Part shown: in pieces, positions 1 through 10,602 of the stretch
Layout: each line of letters opens with the position of its first letter
Numbering within the stretch: position 1 is the stretch's first letter
Source of the DNA: Microstegium vimineum
Lineage: Eukaryota > Streptophyta > Magnoliopsida > Poales > Poaceae
Assembly: GCA_022036555.1 (NCBI GenBank)
Contig: CM039128.1
Coordinates: forward strand, 7,248,839-7,312,838
Direction: 5' to 3'
DNA: 64,000 bases
Notes under the pieces: generated by a model
The model's database searches: none
What the model saw: only the letters and a program-made list of their open reading frames with translations
What the model was told of the DNA's origin: nothing
Made by a program: the position numbers and the translations under genes

Positions 1-1007
1 GGGCCCCTACAGAGGAAGAACAGGATATGCATGGGTCAACACCACCAAAGAAAGCCAACCCGAGGGAAAGTCAGTTCTACGCTGTCTAAACTCACCAGTT
101 CGACGAAACCAGGGTCTGGGCGCATCGGGGGGCAGCGGTTGATGTCATCCACGATCAGCGCATTCCCCACCAACCTTCGGGTGGCGATGACCGTGCGGTC
201 GAAGCTCAGCTCCGCCTCCTCCATGGCGGACAGCGCGCGCGATGCTCCGGACACCATCTCATTCAGATGGCGCTCTCACTCCATAAGTGGGAGCACCCGG
301 CGCCGGAGGAAACTGTGCAACCACCCCCGAGAAGTTCAGCCCGTGGTCCCGAAGCCGCGTCAGGCTCCGGAGATAGGGTTCTATCCTCGAGCGCTCCTGG
401 TGGTCGAGCCCATAGTTCCAGCTGGGGAGCTCGTCGGGAAAGCGGCGGCCTGTATAAACCGGGAGCGCTGCCTCAGGGTGGTTCCGGATATAGAACCACT
501 ACGAGTGCCACCCCGATTAGACGATATCACCCGCGCCAGCATGTAGAACTCCGCGTTGGAGGGGCGAACGCTGAGCGCGCACCCCCCGCACGACACCACT
601 GTCCTCACGCCACCGGCGTTGATCAAGAACACCGTCGCCCTGAAGAAGAACTTCCACAGGGCGAAGTTTGCCTCCGTCGCCAGCATCCCCTCCGACATGG
701 CCGCGAAGGACGCGAGGTGGAGTATGGAGTTGGGATTGAGATTATGGAGCTAAATCCCGTAGTAGTGGAGGATCCCGCAGAAGAAGCGAGTCGGGGGCGT
801 ACCGAACTCGCGCTTGTGGAACGGGAGAAAGGAAACCATGTACCCCGTCGGCAGGTCCGGAACGTCGACGTCCGTGGAGACAATCCACTCGACGTCGTGG
901 TCCGTGGAAAGCTCGGGGCGCAGCAACCCCACATCTACCAGCTCAAGCACCCGTTCATGGGTGAGCGAACACCGAGCCTAGCTTCTCTGCGGGTACTCTC
1001 CGGCCAT
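1..1007 (-). pseudogene. Remnant of a plant 'putative gypsy type transposon' (Transposase_28-like) gene
   Basis: Read on the minus strand from an ATG at 1007, fragments resemble the conserved N-terminal region that plant annotations call putative gypsy type transposon (PF04195-like). Segments include ERVLELVDVGLLRPEL, then PTGYMVSFLPFHKREFGTPP, then FALWKFFFRATVFLINAGG, spread over about 960 down to 560. The first frame stops after nine codons. Further stops and frame changes follow near 750 and 380, so the copy is dead. A C-terminal scrap ending in VELTFPRVGFLWWC lies at 36-120 and the rest is cut by the window edge. These proteins have no proven activity and are usually found inside large Gypsy-type elements, which fits the material to the right. 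The family assignment is from remembered pattern only. Confidence 0.55.
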
Positions 1008-1170
1008 GGAGGACACACCCAAGGCGCAACTCGAAGCGGTGAAGGAAGCATGCGACAAAGCCAGAGATGGAGCGATGCAAACCCTAGATTTGAAAGGGGG
1101 CGAGGCGAGCGAGCTGGAAGGAGAGGAAGGCGAACAGTACGAGCTCACAGAGGATGAAGCGACGCACAGA

Positions 1171-1178
1171 TATTTATA
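1171..1178 (-). promoter_or_regulatory. TATA box of the Transposase_28-like remnant
   Basis: The minus strand reads TATAAATA about 165 bases upstream of the ATG at 1007. This is an ordinary plant distance for a short 5' leader. Upstream lie GC-rich, promoter-like sequences. No other TATA candidate is closer to the start. Confidence 0.45.
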
Positions 1179-1179
1179 A

Positions 1180-3750
1180 GGACCCGAAAGGCAGAGCGGT
1201 GCCCCTCGGCTCTTCACGCCACGACCCCACGTCCTCAGTCGCATTAAATGCGACCGCTCGGTTGTGTCCCCTCCACTGTCCGCAGGAATCCCGGGAGCCG
1301 CGCGCACGATGGCAGGTAATTGACACCACCCGCCTTTTTCCTCTTTGTGATCTGCGCACCCCGTATCTATCATCATTGCAAGATCCATCCTGAGCCCACC
1401 ACGCCACACGCATGGATTTTTTCCCGTGCGTCCTCAACCGAGGCACGCACCCTTCGAACACAAGCGCACCTCGGGAGGGTCTCCGACTCATCCGAGCTCG
1501 GTCGACGTACTCAGAGGTCGGACAAATGCACACATGGCGCAGCTAGTGGGAACGGCCCATGGGCCCAGGTAAGATAAAGGGATAAGGGCTATAGACGCCC
1601 CGACGACCCATTATGGTCCAAAGATACAGAGGCCGGCCCAGCGGGGTTCGAAACGGCCGACTCAGGACGACAGAGCGAGGGGCGAATAGGAAATGGACAC
1701 ACTAGCTGTCATCAGCCTAGCAATCAGATGCTATGGTCATTTCCAAAATTTGTATTTGAGTCCGTTCTGGATGATTGGTTCATGGTATTCCCCCGGAGGA
1801 AGGCGCCAAGCCCCCGGGACCCGTCGAATGGATCCGGGTACTAGATGAAACCGATTTGGGGTGCGCCACTTCATGGGCCACTAGCCATGACCCTATCGAA
1901 TGGGAATCGGCACCCCACTCAGATTGGCCCGCTATTAGCTCGATGAGCATCCATGGTTCGTCCGCCTCGAGGATAGCATGGTTCGGCTCACATTCCCCAT
2001 TCTCGCAGAGAGATGCGCGGGGAACATACAAAAAGAGGATATAGACCCGAGACGATTCCTTACATCGAGTAAGGACTCGGGGGCTGCCACCGCACCCTGC
2101 CCTGATTCTCGCAACCAGATAAGGGAAAAACACACCAAGCCTCACTCGTCAGAGGTCCACACAGGTAAACACAAAAAACAAACACAATTTCATTTTTATA
2201 CACTAATCCTTGTAGGGGTTACATGCTCTACAAGATCCTCGGGGGCTAAGCCCAATCATCAGACACCAAAACACAAAAACGGTTACAAGGTACACTGAAG
2301 AGAAATCCCAGGCCAAAAGGACAAAAGCTAGAAGCACTACATAAGCACTCGTGCTAAGGGCACCGCCGTCCGACGCAATCAGTATCCGGGTCAGGCAACC
2401 CAGCCGCGGGGCACGGGGAACACCCGCCTGGCATCCAAGATCGCGTTAGATGGTGGCGTCGCGACCCACTGACCACTCTGACCAGGCATGCTGCAGCTAT
2501 GGGAGAACATCGGTTGCCTTGTCTTCATGAGACCCCGGGTCATGATGGCCCTGCTCCCTCCCTCGGATCTGGTTGGGCACTTTGCAGCTAAGTCAGCTTA
2601 GCTGCCCCATGGTCAAGGACTCCGCCGGCGAGCGTCTCCGAGCCCGCCATACGCTGGCAGCTCCGAGTCCGCCAATCTCGCTGACGGCGACATCGCCATC
2701 AACCAACAGCCAAGGATGAGCTAACTCCTGGGGACACGCAGGCAGACTATCGTGACCTTTCCAGTGGACACATCCTTGACTGCCCGACGGGGAGGGATAG
2801 CACGCCACTGCTCCTCGGACACAGAGAGCAGGACCTATCCGGCGAGAGGATAGTCCTTGCGCCTCTCGGCCCTTGGAGCAGCGGCGACAGGGGGTGACGA
2901 CACCTTCTCGCCCTCACAGTGGTTAGGATAGGGGGAAGGACTGCGCACCTCGCAGAACTTCCTCTAATTTTCCACCACTGGGCGAGACGGGACGCCTTCA
3001 CCCCTCGCGCAGAACTTCCCCTAATCTGGGTTTGCTCTCGAGAGGCCACTCGCCAGGGTGGCTCAAGGGTATCTCTGACCAGGTCTCGGAGGAAGAGGAT
3101 GGGGCAAGCCATGCTATGAGTTTGGTTATCCCCCTCACAGACGGCTACCCCTATTTATAGCCCGCGAGGGCACGCACGCGGCCACTGGCCCGTGAAGCTA
3201 CAATGCTCGCCCTCGATTGAGCCGCACTATGCGTCAATACCTATTTATGAGAGGGCGCAGCGGTTCAGGGCGCGCCGTTCAAAGCTTTGACCAATGGGCG
3301 GGCGATGCTCTGCATCGCCTCCCGAACGGGAAAACATGGTACACCCACTTTGGGCCACAGGGGGCGCAGTCAGACCCCGATCGTGACTGAGCGACGTCGA
3401 CCGGTCAGGCAGGCGCTCCAACCGAAAGACAGCACTGCGCAGTCCTGATTCGTCACTTCGAAACACGCTAGCCCAAGTTCAACAATGCACCCCGTGGCAG
3501 GGCTGGCGTGCAAGCGAAGCTCTCACTCTGTGCATACGGAACAGTCCTCTTCTCCTCCTTGCCCCGTAAGGAAGACGAAGAGCCAGACACTGTAGGCTCG
3601 ATCGGATAAGCCCTTAGGATGAAAAATCATCCTCCTAAGGCCTCGGGGGCTACACCCGGCGGGTGCGCTCGCGCGCACCCACCGGAATCACTTGACCACC
3701 ACCACAATTGCTCTCAGAAACCTCCGGTGTAATCCTGTTACTACACCGCA
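1180..3750. other. Non-coding internal part of a Gypsy-type element
   Basis: About 2.6 kb of GC-rich sequence without a convincing reading frame. Phrases such as CTCGGGGGCT recur near 2078, 2239, 3645 and 3751. Such sequence is common in the non-coding 3' half of large grass Gypsy elements, and position just before a polypurine tract and LTR start supports this. No reverse transcriptase or integrase motif was found, so this is a non-autonomous or deleted copy. Confidence 0.45.
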
Positions 3751-3764
3751 GGCTCGGGGGCTAC
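3751..3764 (+). other. Polypurine-like tract before the Gypsy 3' LTR
   Basis: A G-rich stretch (GGCTCGGGGGCTAC) abuts a TG dinucleotide that opens TGTTGGATACCTGAAA, a typical LTR start. This is the expected place of the plus-strand primer. Confidence 0.45.
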
Positions 3765-4270
3765 TGTTGGATACCTGAAAATAGGGTACCCTAACACCGC
3801 ACTTCGAAAACAAAATCACCCTATAATCCTTCCCCCGACTCAGAAGGATCTCCGCCACGACCCACCAGGGGTGATGTCATCAGTTCATCACCCTCGGGGC
3901 TCTCCGCTCCGTCCGACTGAGGATAACGTCATCACCCTCGGAGGCTCCCCCGCCTCGTCCGAGCTAGGGCGCATCACCCGCGACGTCACCCACCCTCGGA
4001 GGCTCCTCCGCCCCGTCTGAGATAGGGTACGTCACCCGTGATGTCACCCCCTCTCGGAGGCTCCTCCGCCTCATCCGAGGGTAACATCAGCACCCTCGGA
4101 GGCTCTCCGCTTCGTCCGAACTAAGGCGACGTCATCCGTGATGTCACCCCCCTTGGAGGCTCTGCCATCACAATCGACTCAGGGCGCCTTAGCTTATAAT
4201 CAAAAGGTCCATAGTACCGCTCGTCCTTAGGGATGGGGCTTCTGGGCAAGAGCCGCCATGCCTACCCCTG
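3765..4270 (+). mobile_element. Partial Gypsy-type LTR
   Basis: It begins TGTTGGATACC directly after a G-rich tract and continues GC-rich for about 500 bases, until a MITE starts at 4271. No CA end with a matching target duplication could be found, and there is no second LTR in the window. It may be truncated by, or continue a little past, the MITE. The orientation is taken from the tract on its left. Confidence 0.45.
3891..4165 (+). repeat. Six-copy GC-rich tandem array in the LTR
   Basis: The core CCCTCGGAGGCTC with variants recurs at about 3891, 3935, 3993, 4050, 4093 and 4149, so spacing is 43 to 58 bases. Several copies are followed by a GCCTCGTCCGAG-like half that can pair with the CTCGGA start, so each unit can form a small hairpin. 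GACGTCA/GATGTCA motifs sit between copies. Confidence 0.65.
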
Positions 4271-4446
4271 TTGATCACTCAAGCAATTTGAGGACAAATT
4301 TGAGGACACACGTAATTGGAAGGATCAAATCACATAAATTTGTGTCCTCAAATTTGTGTCCTCAAATTTTGTTAATTTATAGGGCATGAATCACACTTAT
4401 TTTGCTTTGTCTTTAATTTGTGTCCTCAAATTGCTTGAGTGATCAA
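4271..4446. mobile_element. MITE with 26 bp terminal inverted repeats
   Basis: The left end TTGATCACTCAAGCAATTTG continues into AGGACA and is repeated in inverted orientation at 4421-4446. The body is 176 bases and AT-rich with internal repeats of the subterminal GTCCTCAAATTTG motif. No clear target duplication was seen, so the superfamily is unassigned. Confidence 0.7.
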
Positions 4447-4604
4447 ATGGCTCAAATCGCCCAAGTGATAAATAGACAGACTCTAAATTTATGTGTGATA
4501 TTTCTATGAGTATTTTGTTCCCATATTTTTGAACTTTCTATTATTAGCATTTTTTAAACGGTGCAGTTCATCGATAGTGATTATCAATGGCAAGGCACTT
4601 ATTA

Positions 4605-4717
4605 GGCCATCCACAATGGTATAAGCTAACTAATAGCTCTAAGCTAACCTCTCCAACAGTGCTAGCTTTTAGGAATAACTTATAGTATGATTAGGCTCAC
4701 ATGACAATCCCACATGA
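4605..4717. mobile_element. Tourist-like MITE, left half (split by Sirevirus 1)
   Basis: The terminal repeat GGCCATCCACAATGG follows a TTA at 4602-4604. The right half resumes at 12528 and ends at 12633, followed by TTA. The matching 3 bp TTA duplication is the hallmark of PIF/Harbinger elements. A second copy of the same family lies at 50863-51091, with the same internal words such as AGCTCTAAGCTAAC. Confidence 0.75.
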
Positions 4718-5111
4718 TGCGAACACATGGTGAATAAGTACCCATGTAGTTCAGTTTTGTGATGAGTGATTGACCAGCACTTGAGTGTTTCAGTTTGAGT
4801 GGTTTATTCTAACCCTTTGCGAAAGCAAATGTGTGCCTGTCTATTGGCTTGTCGTGTGCAGATACTATGCCTAGTGACAGTGGTCAATGGCGTGGAGAAG
4901 GTCGAGTAGAGGCTTGCCGTGCCGATGGACTGAGAGCGGTGAAGGGCGGAAGCGAGGCTCGGACCGAGGGACCATGGGCGCCGGCGGACTACCTGTGGTG
5001 GCTAGTGCTTGGCACCGGCGAGTGCGACAAGACATGGAGGTAGACCGAGTCGACCAAGTCAAGACGGCGGACAAGCGGGTTGAGCAGAGGCTCATGGGAC
5101 TCGGAGTTTGA
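4718..5111 (+). repeat. Truncated 5' LTR of Sirevirus 1
   Basis: It matches 10603 to about 10996 closely, including TGCGAACACATGG at the start. The match stops after CATGGGACTCGGA, where sequence of the gag body begins. The remaining 1.5 kb of LTR is missing. Confidence 0.88.
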
Positions 5112-5667
5112 AGAGCCACCCAAAACCACTCCACAGAAGCAAGTGTGGATTGCCAAACTGAACCACCTTCGCAACCCACTTGACACAATGCCCGACATCT
5201 CTAGTGATCCCCTTCCTAAGAAAGCTAGAGCCACCCAACCCAACAAGAGAGTGCCTACCAAGAGAGCGGTGAGGTACCATTGGGAGTATTGTGAGCGGGA
5301 TGGGCATTTGGTTGAGTTTTGCTATAGGAGGAAGAGAGATGACCGGAGGCAGTTTGAGTTGAACAACCGGGACATGTACCACCCACCAGTTGGGGCACGT
5401 GGACCGGAAGTTCGGAGGCGCACTACTAGGCCTAGAGGTACAATGCCTCAAGGTGCTAGGCCTCAAGAGGCGAGATCACGTGGTGGTCGTGCCCGGCGGG
5501 GTACCGGTCGTGACCCATACGACTACAGGCCTCGTGGCGGTGGCTTTACTCCACCCTTCGCTAGCGGATCACGTTTTCTCTATCGTGGTGATCGCTATCC
5601 CTCCGTGGGGCAGGAGATGTTTGGTTTTTCTCCTAACCCATTCTTTGGGGAAGTGGGACAACACTAG
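5112..5667 (+). pseudogene. Sirevirus 1 gag, C-terminal part
   Basis: The frame runs from the deletion junction to a TAG at 5665. The basic, proline- and arginine-rich stretch and the knuckle WEYCERDGHLVEFC are typical of grass Copia gag. The knuckle should be CX2CX4HX4C, but the first cysteine is a tryptophan (TGG). The RNA-binding capsid N-terminus is gone. Gag packages the element RNA, and this remnant could not do so. It is followed by an SQFTNPS-like linker and stops before the protease. Confidence 0.75.
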
Positions 5668-5754
5668 TATCCTTCACAGTTTACTAACCCCAGTGTTGGT
5701 CCGTTTGCTCACCCTATGTCTTTTTATTGATGTAGGAAGGAGGACTGGAGGAGA

Positions 5755-6440
5755 CTTGGCTTGTGGATTCCAAATGTTCACGCCATATGACCGGAAGTGC
5801 CAAGTGGTTCTCGAGCCTCGACCCCGTGCGCCACACCGAGTACATTACAGTCGGGGACAAGAGTGAAGGTAAGGTTGTGTCCCGAGGGTCGATCCGAGTC
5901 AATTCGTCTTTTGTCCTCAAGGATGTTGCTTTGGTTGCGAATTTGTATTTTAACCTTTTGTCGGTTTCGCAACTCCTTGAAGACGGTTTTGAAGTGATCT
6001 TTAAGCCAAACTTGTCTTGGATTTTGGAATCTCGTGGTGATCTTGTTTGCCGGATTTTGCCCTTCGGGAAGGTTTTTCGTGCGGATTTTTCTATCTCTTC
6101 CGGACCTTCTCGTTGTCTTCTTGCCGGTTCTTCTTCCGAGCTTTGGAAGTGGCATAGGAGATTGGGAAATTTGAGTTTTGACTTGCTTACAAGGCTTAGC
6201 TCAATGGACCTTATCCAAGGATTGCCAAAGCTAAAGTTCGAGAAGGATTTGGTTTGTCATCCTTGCAGGCATGGCAAGATGGTTGCCGCTTCCCATCCTC
6301 CTGTGACTGAGGTCATGACCACTCGACCCGGCGAGCTCTTACACATGGACACAGTTGGTCCAGCTCGAGTCAGGTCAGAAGGAGGAAAGTGGTATGTGGT
6401 TGTAGTCGTTGATGACTTGGATGTTCTTTTTGGAGAGTAA
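5755..6440 (+). pseudogene. Sirevirus 1 pol, protease and integrase N-terminal part
   Basis: The segment opens with the aspartic protease motif VDSKCSRHMTG. The family has DSG here, so the catalytic loop glycine is replaced by lysine. Next comes the integrase zinc-binding region WHRRLGNLSFDLL...CHPCRHGK, where the second histidine of HHCC is asparagine. The first catalytic aspartate of the integrase core is in LLHMDTVGP. The frame ends shortly after VVVVDD, where about 14 bases of a conserved stretch are missing near 6415, shifting the frame. The protein would process the polyprotein and insert the cDNA, but with these losses it cannot. Confidence 0.85.
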
Positions 6441-7824
6441 GGATGAGGCTTTTCCACTTGTTCGAGATCTGATTTTGAGATTGCAAAATGAGCTACCTAA
6501 GAATGCCATGAGAGCTATCCGTAGTGACAATGACACAGAATTCAAGAATGCTCACTTTGCAACTTTTTGCTCTTCTTTGGGTCTCGATCACCAGTTTTCC
6601 TCACCTCACACTCCCCAGCAGAACGATGTTGTTGAGCGCAAGAATCGGACCCTTGTTGAGATGGCCAGGACGATGCTCGATGAGCATAGGACTCCTAGGC
6701 GGTATTGGGCCGAAGCACTCAATTCTGCTTGCTATGTTTCCAATCACATTTTTCTCCGAGCTTTCAAGAAGAAGACTTCTTATGAGTTGCGATTTGGGAG
6801 ACCACCCAAGGTAAGTCACCTACGGGTGTTTGGGTGCAAGTGTTTCATCCTCAAGAAGGGCGGTAAGTTGGACAAATTTGAATCACGGTCTTCTGACGGT
6901 ATCTTTCTTGGTTACTCTACTCACTCTCGTGCTTATCGTGCACTTAACCTTGAGACTAACCGAGTGATGGAGACTTGTGAAATTACTTTCGATGAAACTA
7001 TGCCCTGTGTTTCCACTGCTTTTGAGCTTACAGGTGATGATGAGGTGAACACTAGCATCTTTGTGGAGGAGGACCAGAATGACGCCGATTGGGGTGATCC
7101 TGAGCCGACTCCATCGGCTGCCCCAGTCGACCCTGCGACATCCACTTCGGCTCACGGTCCCGACCCGACTACTTCCTCTACATGGGGGTCGTTCGAGCAG
7201 CTTCCTCAGTCGGTGCCCGCTGCACCTAAGGGAGCTCCAGCTGCTGTCAAGAGGGAGGCCACTTCGTTCAGGCAGGCTCCCCGCCACATCCAGCGACAGC
7301 ACCCGCCGGAGAACATCATCGGCGACATTGACCATCGAGTCACGCGGTCCAGGTCCTATCTCTCTCACTTTGCACATTTGGCTTTTGTCGCGTCTTTTGA
7401 GCCCCGAGATGTTAGACATGCTTTGATGGATCCGGATTGGGTTAATGCCATGCATGAGGAGTTAGAAAACTTTGAGCGAAACCGCGTTTGGGTCTTAATT
7501 CCTCCACCTAGTTGCCACCCCATAGGTACCAAATGGGTTTTCAAAAATAAACAAAGTGAAGATGGGGTGGTAGTGCGCAACAAGGCTAGGTTGGCAGCTC
7601 AAGGCTTTTGTCAAAAGGAGGGAATAGACTATGAGGAAACTTTTGCTCCCGTAGCTCGTTTAGAAGTCATTAGAATTCTTCTAGCTTTTGCGGCTTCTAA
7701 GGGTTTTAAACTTTTTCAAATGGACGTTAAAAGTGCTTTCTTAAACGGCTACATAGAAGAGGAAGTTTATGTTAAACAACCTCCCGATTTTGAAAATCCC
7801 AAGTTTCCAAAACCATGTTTTTAA
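6409..7824 (+). pseudogene. Sirevirus 1 pol, integrase core and reverse transcriptase N-terminal part
   Basis: After the frameshift the integrase core continues with RSDNDTEF and VVERKNRTL, which hold the second Asp and the Glu of the DDE triad. A variable linker rich in T, S and P follows at about residues 190-290. The reverse transcriptase begins at about WVNAMHEELENFERN and includes IGTKWVFKNK and QMDVKSAFLNGYIEEEVYVKQP, with the first catalytic Asp. The frame breaks at about 7812, where one extra A in an A run precedes the FKLHKALYG region. The next frame overlaps and continues the same polyprotein. Confidence 0.88.
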
Positions 7825-8923
7825 ACTTCACAAGGCTTTGTATGGTTTGAAACAAGCACCTATAGCATGGTATGATAGGCTAAAAACCTTTTTGCTTGCT
7901 AAGGGTTTTAAAATGGGATCGGTAGATAAGACGTTGTTTCTCCTCAAGCAAGGCAAAGACACTCTCCTTGTCCAAATATACGTGGATGATATCATCTTTG
8001 GTGGTTCGTCTCATGCTCTTGTTGCCAAGTTTGCAGATCTTATGAGTAGGGAATTTGAGATGAGCATGATGGGAGAGTTGACCTTCTTTCTCGGGTTGCA
8101 AATCAAGCAAACCCGAGAAGGGATGTTTGTGCACCAAGGCAAGTACACGAAGGATATCTTGAAGAAGTTTGACATGGGGGAGGCAAAGCCTCTCTCGACG
8201 CCCATGTCGACTACTACTGCCTTGGATGCGGATGAAGAAGGAGAGGCGGTGAATCAGACGGAGTACCGAAGCATGATCGGATCGCTTTTGTACTTGACAG
8301 GGACTCGGCCGGACATTCAGTTCGCCGACTGCTTGTGTGCACGCTTTCAGGCGTCCCCACGGACTTCGCACAAGCAGGTGGTGAAACGCATCATGAGGTA
8401 CTTACGCTTCACTCCCAAATTTGGACTTTGGTTCTCCACCTCTTCCTCTCTTGAGCTTTGTGGTTATTCTGATGCCGACTTTGCCGGGTGCCATCTTGAT
8501 CGGAAGTCCACTTCTAGGACTTGCCAGTTTCTAGGGTCTTCCTTGGTTTCTTGGTCTTTTCGCAAACAGTCTAGCGTGGCACAGTCGACGTCCGAAGTTG
8601 AGTATGTTGTCGCGGCTAGCTGTTGCTCTCAGTTGATTTGGATGATTGCCACTTTGAAATATTTTGGTGTTGTGCTTACTAAGGTGTCTCTGCTTTGCGA
8701 TAGCACGAGTGCAATTAGTGTGGCCAAAAATCTCGTGCTTCACTCTAAGACCAAGCACATTGAGGTCCGCTTTCACTTTTTGCGTGATCACTACGAGAAG
8801 GGAGACATTGACCTCCGGCATGTCGAGACCCAAAACCAGCTTGCGGATATTCTCACAAAACTTTTACATCAAGCTGCGTTTTCTCGCCTTCGGGGCGAGT
8901 TGGGTGTTTGCTTCCCTTTTTAG
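7825..8923 (+). pseudogene. Sirevirus 1 pol, reverse transcriptase C-terminal part and RNase H
   Basis: Reading resumes in the frame that gives KLHKALYGLKQAP and the polymerase motif YVDDIIFG, with both catalytic aspartates. Other conserved stretches are LTFFLGLQIKQ and YRSMIGSLLYLTGTRPDI. RNase H follows with YSDADFAG, SEVEYV (the family usually has AEAEY) and LCDSTSAI, ending after KTKHIEVRFHFLRDH. This part alone has no stop inside it. It is dead because the rest of pol is broken. Confidence 0.88.
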
Positions 8924-9987
8924 TTGAGGGAAGCTCTTTGTGTATCATAGTTTCTTTTTGACTCTTTTTGTCTCTTCTCTTTCTTTTCTTTTGGTGTATT
9001 TTTAGTTGTTAATTGGTGTCAGTTTGCATTTTGCATCTCGTTTGCATTTTGCATCTCATTTGCATTTGTGACATAGTTCTTTTTAAAGCTTCATACCTAT
9101 AGCCGATATAATGAATCTATGATCTGTTTGAGGTGCTTTATGTGTCTATGGTGTTGCCTAACTTAGACTCTCTTTGATCTCATGATATGCAATAGAGCTA
9201 AGTTAGAAAAGCTTTAAAACTGAATTTAATTCCCCATGTCACCTCTGAAATGGCACTAGCATGTGTAGGCTTTTGAAGATCCTTCTTGGCTGCCTTGTAT
9301 ATAGCTTGTAACTATGGCTCTTCTTTGCTTCATTCACTACCTTTGAGCACCATGATTAATATCTAAATTGAAATTGCTCTCTGTTTTGTGAATTGGAAAG
9401 ATCGAGTTGGGTCTGCTTTGTGAGCACTTCACCGTGTGTTCGAGACTGCTTTCCATATGGGTTGATACTTGAGCGGTGTCGTGTATGACCAAAACCGGTG
9501 TGTCAAGTCCTTTGACTTCGCCCGGTTGGTAAGCAGTGGCATCACTTTGCTTAAAACCACTCGCATACAACTTGAAATGTGCCTAAAACTGAAATTGGTT
9601 GCAAAACTCTGAAATTTGAAAAATTCATTCAGTTGGGTCATTGGCTTGTTGTATGAACTTTGCTAGGGATAGTTTTACTTGCTATACATGAGATTGCTTT
9701 GAGATAGATCCTATCTTGTTTGCCATGTCTAGTTGTCTCTAGGAGCTGATACCTATTTCTTGCTCTCACATGTAATGCTCTCTAAAATAGCTTCTAAAGT
9801 GATCTTAAGCTCAACTTGAGTCTTTGTTGGGCACGTAGAGCTTTTCCTATTCTCACAGGATCACATCACTTAGAGCATCTATTCATTGTCTTAGCTCTAT
9901 GTATGAAGCTTGTTGCACTCATTTTGCATTTCATGGTATTTGTGGCCGGATCTTGAGTTTTGAGCTTTGATGAGATTCATGTGTCAA
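8924..9987 (+). other. Sirevirus 1 region between pol and the purine motifs
   Basis: About 1.06 kb of non-coding sequence with no long frame. Grass Sireviruses have such a stretch after pol, and some carry an envelope-like frame there. None is visible here. Confidence 0.5.
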
Positions 9988-10602
9988 CAAGGGGGAGAAA
10001 TGTGCATTTCATTTATATTCAACCAAGGGGGAGAACAGTGCATTTTCATACTTGCATTAGTCAAGGGGGAGAAATTGGAAATTGTGGCCTTTTGAGCTTT
10101 GGTCTGTTTTGGTCCTTTAATTGGTATCTCTTTTGCGTACTTGGCTTGTTTCACCCTTTTCTTGGTATCTTGAGTGTGCATGTTCCCAGGGGGAGTTTGT
10201 GCTATATGTGTTGAGCCTTTGCCTCTTCTGGAGGATCTAGCTTGCCTTGTTGGCGTCGACAGGTTTCGATTGTTTCTTGAGTTTTAATTGATTTAATTGG
10301 TATCTTTTGAGCTCCCTTAGTGTTTCAATTGGTTTTCTGAGCTTTGAGAGCTGTGATTGGTTTCTTGGACTTGCTAGCGGTGTTGAGCCCGTTTTCAGCC
10401 TCTTCTTGAGGGCTAGCTTTGATTTGCTTGGTTGCGTCGAGCCGTTGTCCATGTCTTTGGGAACCAAGTTTTGGCCTCGTTTTGATTCTCTCAAGTGACC
10501 CCGTTTTGGCTTTCTTAGTTTTTTGGTCATTTGGAGAGCTTTACCTTGTGGCTCAAATCTGAAATGCACTTGTGTTGACAATGCACTCATCAAGAGGGAG
10601 AT
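9988..10602 (+). repeat. Iterated polypurine motifs of Sirevirus 1
   Basis: CAAGGGGGAGAA-type motifs occur at 9988-10000, 10024-10036, 10062-10074 and, less exactly, 10186-10197. The last, AAGAGGGAGAT at 10592-10602, abuts the 3' LTR and is the expected plus-strand primer. Multiple upstream copies of this motif are a known Sirevirus trait. Confidence 0.75.
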
